A stretch of DNA of 45,827 bases from Acidobacteriota bacterium (GTDB lineage Bacteria; Acidobacteriota; Terriglobia; Bryobacterales; Bryobacteraceae). This document shows positions 17,101 to 24,254 of this stretch, piece by piece. How positions within the stretch are numbered: the stretch's first letter is position 1; each line of letters opens with the position of its first letter. The position numbers were made by a program, and so were the translations under genes. The notes beneath the pieces are model-generated. The model saw nothing but the letters and a program-made list of their open reading frames with translations. It ran no database searches and had not been told where the DNA came from. The stretch covers positions 1-45,827 of the forward strand of contig VFZU01000038.1 in assembly GCA_016870995.1 (NCBI GenBank), read 5' to 3'.

Positions 17101-18205
17101 TCCAGGCTAAGATTCCTCCTTTCATGTTGCGAACACGCTGGTAACCGTTTTGTTTTAATAAATCGACGGCTTTTGCGCTTCGCATGCCACTTTTGCAGTG
17201 GCAGACAATATTTGCCTCTTTCGGCAGCTCACTTAATCTATTCGGCAGTTGGCCGAGAGGGATTAGAGTGGCTTTTGAAATAAACGCAATTTGGTACTCG
17301 TGAGGTTCCCTGACATCGACAAGAATCAAGTCTTCACCTGAGTCGATTAAGGCCTTAACCTCAGTGGGATCTAAGTCTGCTGTAACTGGAGCGGGGGCTT
17401 CGGGGAGGATTCCGCAGAATTGCTTGTAATCGATGAGGTCTTTGACGACGCTGCACTTACCGGAGGGGCAATCCGGGTTACGACGGAGTTTCAATTCTCT
17501 GAATTTCATGTTAAGAGCGTCATAGAGCATGAGACGCCCCTTCAAAGACTGGCCGGTGCCGAGGATCAGTTTGACGACCTCCGTGGCCTGAATGAGGCCG
17601 ACGACGCCGGGAAGGATACCCAGGACTCCGCCTTCGGCGCAACTGGGGACGAGGCCCGGGGGTGGTGGTTCGGGATAGAGGCAGCGGTAGCAGGGGCCGT
17701 CCTCGGTGGCGAAGACGGAGCTTTGTCCTTCGAAGCGAAAGATCGAACCGTAGACGTTCGGTTTGTTTGTGAGAACGCAGACGTCGTTGACGAGGTAGCG
17801 GGTAGGGAAGTTATCGGTGCCGTCGGCGACGATGTCGTACTGTTCGACAATGGCGCGGGCGTTTTCGCTGGTAAGCGGGACTTCGTGCTTGACGATGTTG
17901 AGATTCGGATTGATGTCGAGCATGCGATCGGCGGCGGAGTCGATCTTTTTGCGGCCGATGTCCTTGGTGCCGTGGATGACCTGACGCTGGAGGTTACTCG
18001 CGTCGACAACGTCGAAATCGACGAGGCCGATGGTGCCGATGCCGGCGGCAGCAAGGTAGAGGCCCATGGGAGCGCCCAGGCCACCGGTGCCGACGAGGAG
18101 GACTTTGGCATCTTTGAGTTTGATCTGGCCTTCCATGCCGACCTCGGGAAGGATGAGGTGGCGGGAGAAGCGCTGGATCTCTTCGTTGGTAAGAGTAGTG
18201 GCCAT
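17066..18205 (-). CDS. moeZ: MoeZ-like sulfur-carrier adenylyltransferase/sulfurtransferase
   Basis: A 379-residue fusion. Residues 1-250 form an E1-like ThiF/MoeB domain with the ATP loop VGTGGLGAP (38-46), the DFDVVDASNLQRQ segment, the thioester-type Cys189 (PSCAEGGVLG), and Zn-binding Cys172-Cys175. The C-terminal residues 275-379 form a rhodanese domain with Cys337 in CHCKSGMRSAK. It would adenylate the carrier's C-terminal glycine and then pass sulfur to make a thiocarboxylate. The carrier gene lies three bases upstream, followed (going upstream) by the JAMM peptidase and cysM, which matches the CysO cysteine pathway. The second zinc pair reads CPSGKC (Cys246, Cys251) rather than the usual CxxC. 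The 3' end overlaps the start of the GH36-like gene. Confidence 0.92.
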   Translation of the reverse strand: MATTLTNEEIQRFSRHLILPEVGMEGQIKLKDAKVLLVGTGGLGAPMGLYLAAAGIGTIGLVDFDVVDASNLQRQVIHGTKDIGRKKIDSAADRMLDINPNLNIVKHEVPLTSENARAIVEQYDIVADGTDNFPTRYLVNDVCVLTNKPNVYGSIFRFEGQSSVFATEDGPCYRCLYPEPPPPGLVPSCAEGGVLGILPGVVGLIQATEVVKLILGTGQSLKGRLMLYDALNMKFRELKLRRNPDCPSGKCSVVKDLIDYKQFCGILPEAPAPVTADLDPTEVKALIDSGEDLILVDVREPHEYQIAFISKATLIPLGQLPNRLSELPKEANIVCHCKSGMRSAKAVDLLKQNGYQRVRNMKGGILAWSDKVDPSVAKY

Positions 18206-18208
18206 GAC

Positions 18209-18484
18209 TTAGCGGCCTCCGGCGATGCTCGGGATGATAGAGACAGTGTCGGCCGGGGCGACTTCGGTGGCCTCTTTGAACATGTAGCGGATGTCTTCGT
18301 CGTTGACGTAGATGTTGACGAAGCTGCGGAGCTTACCTTCGTCGTTGTAGAGATTCTTCTTGAGGTCCGGGTGAGCGGAGGTGAGGGCGGCGAGGACTTC
18401 GCCGACGGTCGCGCCGGTCGCTTCAATAGTATCGGCACCACCGGTGAACTGGCGGAGCGGAGTGGGGATCAGGATTTTGGCCAT
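18209..18484 (-). CDS. cysO: MoaD/ThiS-family sulfur carrier, CysO-like, ending in Gly-Gly-Arg
   Basis: This 91-residue ubiquitin-like protein has the family layout: LIPTPLRQFTGG near the start, the VNIYVNDEDIRYM strand, DTVSIIPSIAGG at the end. The gene sits between a JAMM peptidase (16-bp overlap with its 3' end) and the MoeZ-like activator, in an operon with cysM, so it is most likely the thiocarboxylate sulfur donor for cysteine synthesis, as CysO is in Mycobacterium tuberculosis. Unlike CysO and MoaD, which end in the reactive Gly-Gly, the reading frame adds one Arg codon before TAA (AGGCCGCTAA). Activation would require removal of this residue. A role in molybdopterin or thiamine synthesis cannot be excluded, but no genes for those lie beside it. 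Confidence 0.88.
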   Translation of the reverse strand: MAKILIPTPLRQFTGGADTIEATGATVGEVLAALTSAHPDLKKNLYNDEGKLRSFVNIYVNDEDIRYMFKEATEVAPADTVSIIPSIAGGR

Positions 18485-18894
18485 ATGAGTTCCTCTTCAG
18501 TGCTGGCGGTTTGATCCACGTCGACCTGGAAGCATTTGGCGTCGGCGACTTGCCGGGAGCGCACGCTGAGGACGACGTTGGAGTAAAAGGGCCAGTGGTT
18601 CTTTAAGTCGGTTTGAGAAAAGTAGGCACCCTCGTCGGGGTGGGAGTGAAAGAAGCCGAGAACGCCGAGGGAAAGCTCGCGGGCTTTGCGTTCGGCGGCG
18701 ATTTGATCGTGTGGATCGATTTCGAAGCGGTCTTTCTGTTCGCCTTCGTAGGCGTTTCGGCAGGCGATCGCAAGGGTTGAGTGACGCTTGCCATCGGTTT
18801 CGGAGCCGATGAGGATGCCACAGCATTCGTTGGGATAGCAGGCCTGGGCGTGGTCGACCATGACGGCCCAAGCTTCGGGGGAAATCTCAATCAT
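18469..18894 (-). CDS. mec: JAMM/M67 metallopeptidase, Mec-like
   Basis: A 141-residue single-domain JAMM (MPN+) protease. The zinc site is complete: Glu23 in NECCGIL, His83 and His85 in FFHSHPDEG, and Asp96 ten residues after His85, with Ser93 between. In M. tuberculosis, Mec hydrolyses the CysO-cysteine adduct to release cysteine. Related bacterial enzymes such as QbsD trim extra residues behind the carrier's Gly-Gly. Here both jobs are plausible because the neighbouring carrier ends in Gly-Gly-Arg. The gene overlaps cysM by 8 bp upstream and the carrier gene by 16 bp downstream, so the products are translated together. No signal peptide is seen. Confidence 0.9.
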   Translation of the reverse strand: MIEISPEAWAVMVDHAQACYPNECCGILIGSETDGKRHSTLAIACRNAYEGEQKDRFEIDPHDQIAAERKARELSLGVLGFFHSHPDEGAYFSQTDLKNHWPFYSNVVLSVRSRQVADAKCFQVDVDQTASTEEELIWPKS

Positions 18895-19831
18895 TCCAGA
18901 AAGGTTCGCTCAAGTATTTTGCGGCACCATCGCAGAGGACAGTGACCACCACACCAGTTTCGCCTTTTTCGGCCAGTGACGCTGCGACTTTTGTAGCGGC
19001 GACGACATTGGCTCCGGCGGAGATGCCAACGAGGAGGCCTTCTTCGCGGGCAAGGCGGCGGGTCATCTCGTAAGCGGATTCCGTGGAGATCCAGAGGTTT
19101 TCGTCGGCGAGTTTCGCATCGTAAATGCCGGGGATGATCGAAGCCGGCATGTGCTTGGTGCCTTCAATGCCGTGAAAGCTTTGATCGGGTTGGGCGGAGA
19201 TGCACTGGACAGCGGGGAGTTCGCGCTTGAGGCGGCGGGCGTTGCCGGTGAAGGTGCCGCTGGTGCCGAGCATGGCGACGAAGTGGGTGATGGTGTAGTT
19301 GGTCTGGTTGAGAATTTCGAGGGCGGTGCCTTCGTAATGGGCTTTCCAGTTGGCCGGGTTGTTGTATTGATCGGGGTAGAAGTAACGATCGGGGTCGGCC
19401 TCGTAGACTTCGCGGCACTTGACGATGGCACCGTCGGAGCCAGCGCCGGGATCAGTGAGGATGAGATCGGCACCATAGGCGCGGAGGATCATCTTGCGCT
19501 CATGGCTGGCATTTTGGGGCAGGCAGAGACGGACTTTGTAGCCGAGGGCGGCACCGATCATGGCGTAGGCGATGCCGGTGTTGCCGCTGGTGGCGTCGAG
19601 GATGGTACGGGACTTTGTGAGGCGGCCGGTTCGCTCGCCATCGAGAATCATGTTGAGGCCCGGACGATCTTTGACACTTCCGCCAGGATTGAGAAATTCA
19701 GCCTTACCGAGGATCTCGACGCGAGGAAAAGCCGAGGAGATGGCGGGCATGCGCAAGAGGGGGGTATCCCCGATCGCATCGAGAAGAGATGCGCCGTTGT
19801 CGCGCTTTTGTTGGAAGGCTGCGGCTTGCAC
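18887..19831 (-). CDS. cysM: PLP-dependent cysteine synthase, CysM type
   Basis: This 314-residue enzyme belongs to the fold-type II PLP family. Visible features: PLP-binding Lys54 in NPGGSVKDRPGLNM, the phosphate-side loop ATSGNTGIAYA (80-90), LGTSGTFTG, and VGISAGAN near the C-terminus. It would combine an activated serine (O-acetyl- or O-phosphoserine) with sulfide or with carrier-bound thiocarboxylate. The operon with a JAMM peptidase, a MoaD-like carrier and MoeZ supports the carrier-dependent route known for M. tuberculosis CysM. The GTG at 19831 is the first gene of this operon; the 174 bases upstream are non-coding and contain weak -10-like TACAAT and CATAAT sequences on the minus strand. 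Confidence 0.93.
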   Translation of the reverse strand: MQAAAFQQKRDNGASLLDAIGDTPLLRMPAISSAFPRVEILGKAEFLNPGGSVKDRPGLNMILDGERTGRLTKSRTILDATSGNTGIAYAMIGAALGYKVRLCLPQNASHERKMILRAYGADLILTDPGAGSDGAIVKCREVYEADPDRYFYPDQYNNPANWKAHYEGTALEILNQTNYTITHFVAMLGTSGTFTGNARRLKRELPAVQCISAQPDQSFHGIEGTKHMPASIIPGIYDAKLADENLWISTESAYEMTRRLAREEGLLVGISAGANVVAATKVAASLAEKGETGVVVTVLCDGAAKYLSEPFWND

Positions 19832-20005
19832 GGGGTGGCCTATTGGGAGAATACCACAGTTGTCGCTAGGGATTATGCAGATTATTGTATTTCGGGGTCG
19901 ACGGGCACACGTCGGGCGTCAGAGGTTTACGACACGCCCTACGGGCGGCGGGATCTTCGGATTTCCGAGAGCTGCGGGCGGGTTGACCCAGGCAAAATGA
20001 CTATT

Positions 20006-20668
20006 TCATGCCGCTTTGGGAAGATCCTGGAGCGCAAGGAGGTCTTCCGGGATGTCTTCGATTGGCTTCGTTTGAGCCATGAGAATGGCGCGAACCTCAG
20101 GGCTGTTGTTGAGAATGGTGACGGCGAGCTGGAAGGGGGTGGTTCTGCGCAAGTCGGACTTGGCCATCTCGACGACGGGGAGCGAGACGGGGATGGGTTC
20201 GCGTTGTCCGAACAGGTACATTTCGTTTTCGATTTCGAGGGAGTGGAAACGGTCTTTCTGGAGCTTGCGGAGTTCATTGAGAGCCTTGTCGACCCGGCGC
20301 TCGATGAGGGCGGTGAGCTTGATCATGCGTTCCATGCGGAGGTAATTGGCTTCGTTTGATTCGGCGAGGTAGGCATCTTGCGATTCCGCTTCGAAGCGCT
20401 GGGCGCGGATGAGCTGGTAGGTGTTGAAGGCGTAGCGGACGAAGGTCTGGTTCTCAGCTTCCGTCTGGGGACGGCATTCTTCACGGAGGTCTTTTTCGAG
20501 TTGTTCGTAGTCGTCTTGCTCTTCGTCGGAGAAGTAGAAGCAAGAGGTAGAGAGCAGGCCGTGGCGGCGTGCGTTTTTTGAAGAGGCGGCTTTGCCTGCT
20601 TCGGTTTTGGGGCCAGTTGAATATTGCGCGTTGGCGCGGTTGGCATCGATTTGAGCTTGAGAAGCCAT
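20006..20668 (-). CDS. Conserved hypothetical protein of the NANRxNAQxSTGPKT family
   Basis: A 220-residue protein started at ATG 20668; the longer open frame upstream is a low-complexity shadow. The N-terminus reads IDANRANAQYSTGPKTEAGK and SSKNARRHGLLS, a motif I know from many uncharacterised acidobacterial proteins, often multicopy. The rest is predicted highly helical and charged (DYEQLEKDLREE, LRKLQKDRFHSLEIENEM) and is likely coiled-coil. No catalytic motif or membrane segment is visible. It is flanked by about 150 bp of non-coding DNA on its 5' side and about 170 bp on its 3' side, with no operon partner. Function unknown. Confidence 0.78.
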   Translation of the reverse strand: MASQAQIDANRANAQYSTGPKTEAGKAASSKNARRHGLLSTSCFYFSDEEQDDYEQLEKDLREECRPQTEAENQTFVRYAFNTYQLIRAQRFEAESQDAYLAESNEANYLRMERMIKLTALIERRVDKALNELRKLQKDRFHSLEIENEMYLFGQREPIPVSLPVVEMAKSDLRRTTPFQLAVTILNNSPEVRAILMAQTKPIEDIPEDLLALQDLPKAA

Positions 20669-20820
20669 GGTTGAGTGCATCCTTGATGGGGTGAGATGGG
20701 GATGGTTCCCCGATCGAGAAGTTAGCAATCGAGAGGGGGAATCCGAACCATGGTTTTTGTAAGTGGCTGGAGTGAGGGGAGATTTGGGCGAAAAAAAATG
20801 TGAACGGGGATTCGGAAGGG

Positions 20821-21530
20821 TCAGGATTCGAGATAAACGCGGTCGCCGAGGTGGACTTCGCCGGGTTCGACGGTGGAGCCGTAGAGACCGAGGCAGGCGG
20901 AGCGCTCGCGGCCGATCGACTTCAGTACGGCCGGGTTGGAAGTTAAGCCGACAGGATCTGTGTTGACCATGACGCAGCGCTGGTCGCGCTTGTCGAGCCT
21001 CATGCGGAAGGAGCCGATTCGCAGGATAGAGCCTGTCCAACTGTCTTCGGGAAACAGATCGAAGCCGATTGCGTCGATGACCAGACTGGGGCGGAAGCGT
21101 AAGGCGGACAGCTCCTGGGCTGCCATGGCAGAGAGGCTGGCGACGCTTTGGACCGAAAGGAGAGAGAGAGAGGGAATGTATCGAAGACCCCGCTGTATTG
21201 CTTGATGAGGTGGACGCCTTCGCCGAGGCGGGCGGCGAGAGCAGGGTCGGTGAGGTCGAGTTGCTCGCCGGTGGGAGTGGTGACACGGATCTTTGAGGAT
21301 TCAACATCGTCGGGATTGAGGAAGCTGGGCTGATAGTGCCAGAGGTCGGGCTTTTCGCGGATGGTGAGCCAGGGGAAGCCGCTCGCTTGGGCACCGGGGC
21401 GGATGAAGGCCCAGCGGCGATCGCCAGCGAAGCCGTGAAAGGAGATTACGGCGGACTGGAGGGATTCGGCTGCCATGGACTTGACGGGATAGCGGCGGAG
21501 TTCGCAGAGGGTGCCGACAATGCGGTTCAT
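20821..21530 (-). pseudogene. MOSC-domain protein, frameshifted at a (CT)6 tract
   Basis: The first part (from ATG 21530) reads MNRIVGTLCELRRYPVKSM, FHGFAGDRRWAF and VFDTFPLSL, the typical N-terminus of MOSC beta-barrel proteins (YcbX/mARC relatives). The second part in another frame reads LLSVQSVASLSAMAAQELSA, RFRPSLVIDAIG and so on to VEPGEVHLGDRVYLES, the MOSC core. The frames meet at an (AG)6 run on the plus strand (21161-21172). One CT unit fewer gives FPLSLLSVQS without interruption. MOSC domains bind a sulfur or molybdenum cofactor and transfer sulfur or reduce N-oxides. Either the gene is off through dinucleotide slippage or the assembly has a 2-bp error. The conserved cysteine is present in RSACLGLYG. 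Confidence 0.85.
21161..21172. repeat. (AG)6 dinucleotide tract inside the MOSC gene
   Basis: Six AG units on the plus strand (CT on the coding strand) sit exactly where the MOSC reading frame breaks. Removing one unit restores the frame. Such short dinucleotide tracts are slippage-prone. Confidence 0.85.
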
Positions 21531-21654
21531 GCCGATGAAGATAGCAGATGAAAGTGGGTTGATGTTTTCGCAGAGGAGCGGCGTCACCAAGCTCGTGTGG
21601 GGCTGGGCAAACGGGACGGACCGGGCGGATTCGTCTGAACTGTGATTGGGTTAG

Positions 21655-23628
21655 CTAGCGGAGCGACTCGAGAGTTTTGGTGAGGAAGGCGATGTCTTCG
21701 AAGGGTTCGCCGCCGACGCGGGACCAGCGGAGCTTGCCTTCTTTGTCGATCAGGATGGTGGCGTGGAGTTCGATGTCTTCGAAGTCATCGTAGGCGAGGA
21801 AGCGTTTGGCGTTGGCCTTGTCGCTTTCCTGCAGGAGGCGGATGCCTTCGTAGCCTGCGTCGGGTGAGTTGGGGCTGATGGCGACGATCGCAGTGTTGAG
21901 ACGTTTAAAATCTTCTGACTTCGCCTTCAGATCCTTGAGTTGCTTGAGGCAGTGGGGGCACTCTTTGCCGAGGTAGAAGACCAGAATGACGTTCTTGCCG
22001 GCATAGTCTTTGAGCGTGACGGGTTTGCCGTCCTGGCCCATTGCTTCAAAGTTGGGGGCATTAATCGGGGACCACTGCTTGGGGCCAAATTTATCGAGGG
22101 CATCGGGGTTGTATTTGCGCTCGGGTTCAGGCGTCTTGATCGAAGCCGGTTTGCCTGCGAGTTCGAGGCCCTTGAGGGCGAAATGGTCGTTGCGGGTGAG
22201 GGTGAGCGATTTCTCGTAGGCTTTGATGGCGAGGTCCTTGCTGCCGGCTTTGAGGTAGGCGTCGCCAAGGGCGTTGAAGAGGACTTGCGGGTAATGTGGC
22301 GGATCGTTGTCGGACTTTTGAAGCTCGAATTGTTTTTCGGCGGCCTCGGTCATGAGCCCGAGCCCCAGGAGAGTTTCCCCTTTGGCGAGGGCGAGGCGGG
22401 CCTTGAGCTCAACAGACATGATCTTGTAGTGGCGTGAGACCGATTTTTCATCTTTGAGTTTTTCGAGGGCGGCGATGGATTTTTCGGCTTCGTCGAGATT
22501 GATCAGGCCGAAGTGGGCGCGAGCTTCGACGTAAGCCTTGAGGAGTTTGTCGCCGACTGAATCGCGCCACGGGATGGTGCGGGTGTCGAGGAGTTCCTTC
22601 CAGCGTTCATACTTGACGAGGACGCGTGCCATGGAGCGGATGCCCTGAGAGTGGGGGCTGTAAGGAGACTTGTCGTTGGATTTAGGATCCTGCGGGGCAT
22701 TGATCAGATCGCGGGCCCCGGCGATGGCGAGTTCGGGCAGACCGAGTTCTTCCTGAATGTAGCTGAGGTAGGCGCGGTTGTGGCCCCAGTTCCAATAGTT
22801 GAATGGGTAGACCTGGCGCTCGTGCATGTGGCGGACTTCGGTGCGGGTGGCGGCATCCATGGCGGTGGCGGCTTCGTTCCACATGCCGACGGTGGCGTAG
22901 ATGTGACCGGGCATATGGAGAGCGTGACCGATGTTGGGAGCGACTTGACCGTATTTGGCGGCACTCTTGAGGGCCTGCTCGGGCTCGTGATAGTTCCAGT
23001 TGTGGATGCGGTAGTGGTGGACGCCGGGGTGATTGGGTTGTTTGGACTGGATTTCGCGGAGGACCATCTCGGTGCCGTAGCGGGAATCGCCCATGTTAGC
23101 GAGGGCGAGAAGAAGGCGGGCCTCCATGTCGTCCGGGTATTTGACGGAGAGCGTTTCGAGGATTTTCTTGTATTCGCGGGCGTTGTCCTGGTAGTCATCG
23201 CCGCGGTCGCGGAGGGTGTCGGTGCGCTCGCGTGCTTCGAGGGCTTCAATGTAGAGGCGTTCGCGTTCTGTAAGGCCAGCTTTGCGCTTGGCGGCTTCTT
23301 TGATGCAGGTTTTGCTGCGCTCGTCGCCGGTGGCGCGGGCGAGGCCCCAGTAGCACATTGCGTTTTCAGGCTCGAGCTTGAGACACCAGCGGAAGCTGCG
23401 TTCGGCTTCGTAATCCCAGAAGGAATGCAGGAGGGCGTTGCCCTGATTGAACCACTTTTGTGTCTCGGGATTCTTGTGCGTGATGGGGAAGTTAGCAACC
23501 CCAATGTCCTTCATTTCGACAGGGCGGGTGCGAGGGCCGACGTCGAAAGCTTCGCCGTGTGGGGAGTGGCCGGGGCGGGTTTCGGCGGCTGAGAGGGTAA
23601 GGGCAACTAAGAGGAAGTAGTGACGCAC
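21655..23628 (-). CDS. TPR protein fused to a C-terminal peroxiredoxin/thioredoxin-fold domain
   Basis: A 657-residue exported protein: GTG start at 23628 and signal peptide MRHYFLLVALTLSAAE. Residues 45 to about 500 contain TPR-like helices (for example WFNQGNALLHSFWDYEAERSF, VLFNALGDAYLKAGSKDLAI). Residues 520-657 form an AhpC/TSA-type thioredoxin fold with PNFEAMGQDGKPVTLKDYAG, VFYLGKECPHCLKQL and ATILIDKEGKLRWSRVGGEP. The CPHC motif suggests a dithiol redox centre rather than a one-cysteine peroxidase. The TPR part would bind a partner or act as scaffold in the periplasm. The start codon overlaps the longest form of the divergent sigma-factor gene by nine bases. Confidence 0.85.
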   Translation of the reverse strand: MRHYFLLVALTLSAAETRPGHSPHGEAFDVGPRTRPVEMKDIGVANFPITHKNPETQKWFNQGNALLHSFWDYEAERSFRWCLKLEPENAMCYWGLARATGDERSKTCIKEAAKRKAGLTERERLYIEALEARERTDTLRDRGDDYQDNAREYKKILETLSVKYPDDMEARLLLALANMGDSRYGTEMVLREIQSKQPNHPGVHHYRIHNWNYHEPEQALKSAAKYGQVAPNIGHALHMPGHIYATVGMWNEAATAMDAATRTEVRHMHERQVYPFNYWNWGHNRAYLSYIQEELGLPELAIAGARDLINAPQDPKSNDKSPYSPHSQGIRSMARVLVKYERWKELLDTRTIPWRDSVGDKLLKAYVEARAHFGLINLDEAEKSIAALEKLKDEKSVSRHYKIMSVELKARLALAKGETLLGLGLMTEAAEKQFELQKSDNDPPHYPQVLFNALGDAYLKAGSKDLAIKAYEKSLTLTRNDHFALKGLELAGKPASIKTPEPERKYNPDALDKFGPKQWSPINAPNFEAMGQDGKPVTLKDYAGKNVILVFYLGKECPHCLKQLKDLKAKSEDFKRLNTAIVAISPNSPDAGYEGIRLLQESDKANAKRFLAYDDFEDIELHATILIDKEGKLRWSRVGGEPFEDIAFLTKTLESLR

Positions 23629-24219
23629 ATCATTAGGTTATCGAATTATAATAAAGAGATCCTGACAGAGCTGACTACATTGATTGCGAAAGCGCGGGAC
23701 GGAGAGCCCGGAGCGGAACCGTTGTTGTTTGAACGGATCTATCCGGAGTTACACGCGATCGCACGGCAGCGGATGGCTGGTGAGATGTATGCGGCCGAAA
23801 GCACGGAGTCGCTGGTGCATGAATGTTACCTGCGGCTGAAAAAGGGTGGGCTGCCAGAGGTCGCGGACCGGGGACATTTTTTCGCGGTGGTATCGCGGAT
23901 CATGCGGCAGATCCTGGTGGATTTTGCGCGGATGCGAATGGCGCAGCGGCGGGATAAACGGCTGGAGTCGCCGATCGATGCAGCGGACGAACTGAGGGAT
24001 GGGCAGGCGGAGAAATTACCGGAGTTGCTCGCGATCGACCAGCAGTTGAATCTGCTTGAGCAGGTGGCGCCGGAGGCGGCGCAGATGGTGGAGTTGCGCT
24101 TCTTTGGGGGGCTGACGGCGGAAGAGATTGCGGAGCATTTGAAGTTGGATGTAGGGCATGTGAGGCGGAGGTTGCGGTACGGGCAGGGTTGGTTGCGGCG
24201 CGCGATTGCGCAAAAATAA
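23620..24219 (+). CDS. ECF-type RNA polymerase sigma factor, Acidobacteria kinase-linked group
   Basis: This protein of up to 199 residues has sigma region 2 (LLFERIYPELHAIARQRM, SLVHECYLRLKKGG, HFFAVVSRIMRQILVDFARM) and region 4 (MVELRFFGGLTAEEIAEHL, VRRRLRYGQGWLRRA). It matches the sigma group usually found next to membrane Ser/Thr kinases (the TIGR02999-like type, from memory), and a kinase gene follows 35 bp downstream. There is no zinc-finger anti-sigma gene beside it. The GTG at 23620 overlaps the divergent gene start; the divergent -10 and family alignment favour a shorter form starting at TTG 23680, so the first 20 residues are doubtful. Confidence 0.88.
   Translation: MTHIIRLSNYNKEILTELTTLIAKARDGEPGAEPLLFERIYPELHAIARQRMAGEMYAAESTESLVHECYLRLKKGGLPEVADRGHFFAVVSRIMRQILVDFARMRMAQRRDKRLESPIDAADELRDGQAEKLPELLAIDQQLNLLEQVAPEAAQMVELRFFGGLTAEEIAEHLKLDVGHVRRRLRYGQGWLRRAIAQK
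23645..23652. promoter_or_regulatory. ATTATAAT: overlapping divergent -10 elements
   Basis: ATTATAAT contains TATAAT on the plus strand (23647-23652) and TATAAT on the minus strand (23650-23645). The minus-strand copy is placed correctly for the TPR-peroxiredoxin gene (GTG at 23628), the plus-strand copy for a sigma-factor message starting near 23659. The -35 regions are weak on both sides. Confidence 0.45.
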
Positions 24220-24254
24220 GCTGTTTTTGCGCATAAGGAGATAGGGACATTTTT

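Noticed and set aside
17420-18514. Plus-strand frame of 364 codons opposite moeZ and the sulfur carrier
   Set aside because: A shadow of the minus-strand operon, whose products have clear catalytic motifs.
20669-21394. N-terminal extension of the conserved hypothetical gene (frame open from 21394)
   Set aside because: The extension is antisense-like low-complexity sequence overlapping the MOSC gene; the family start lies at 20668.
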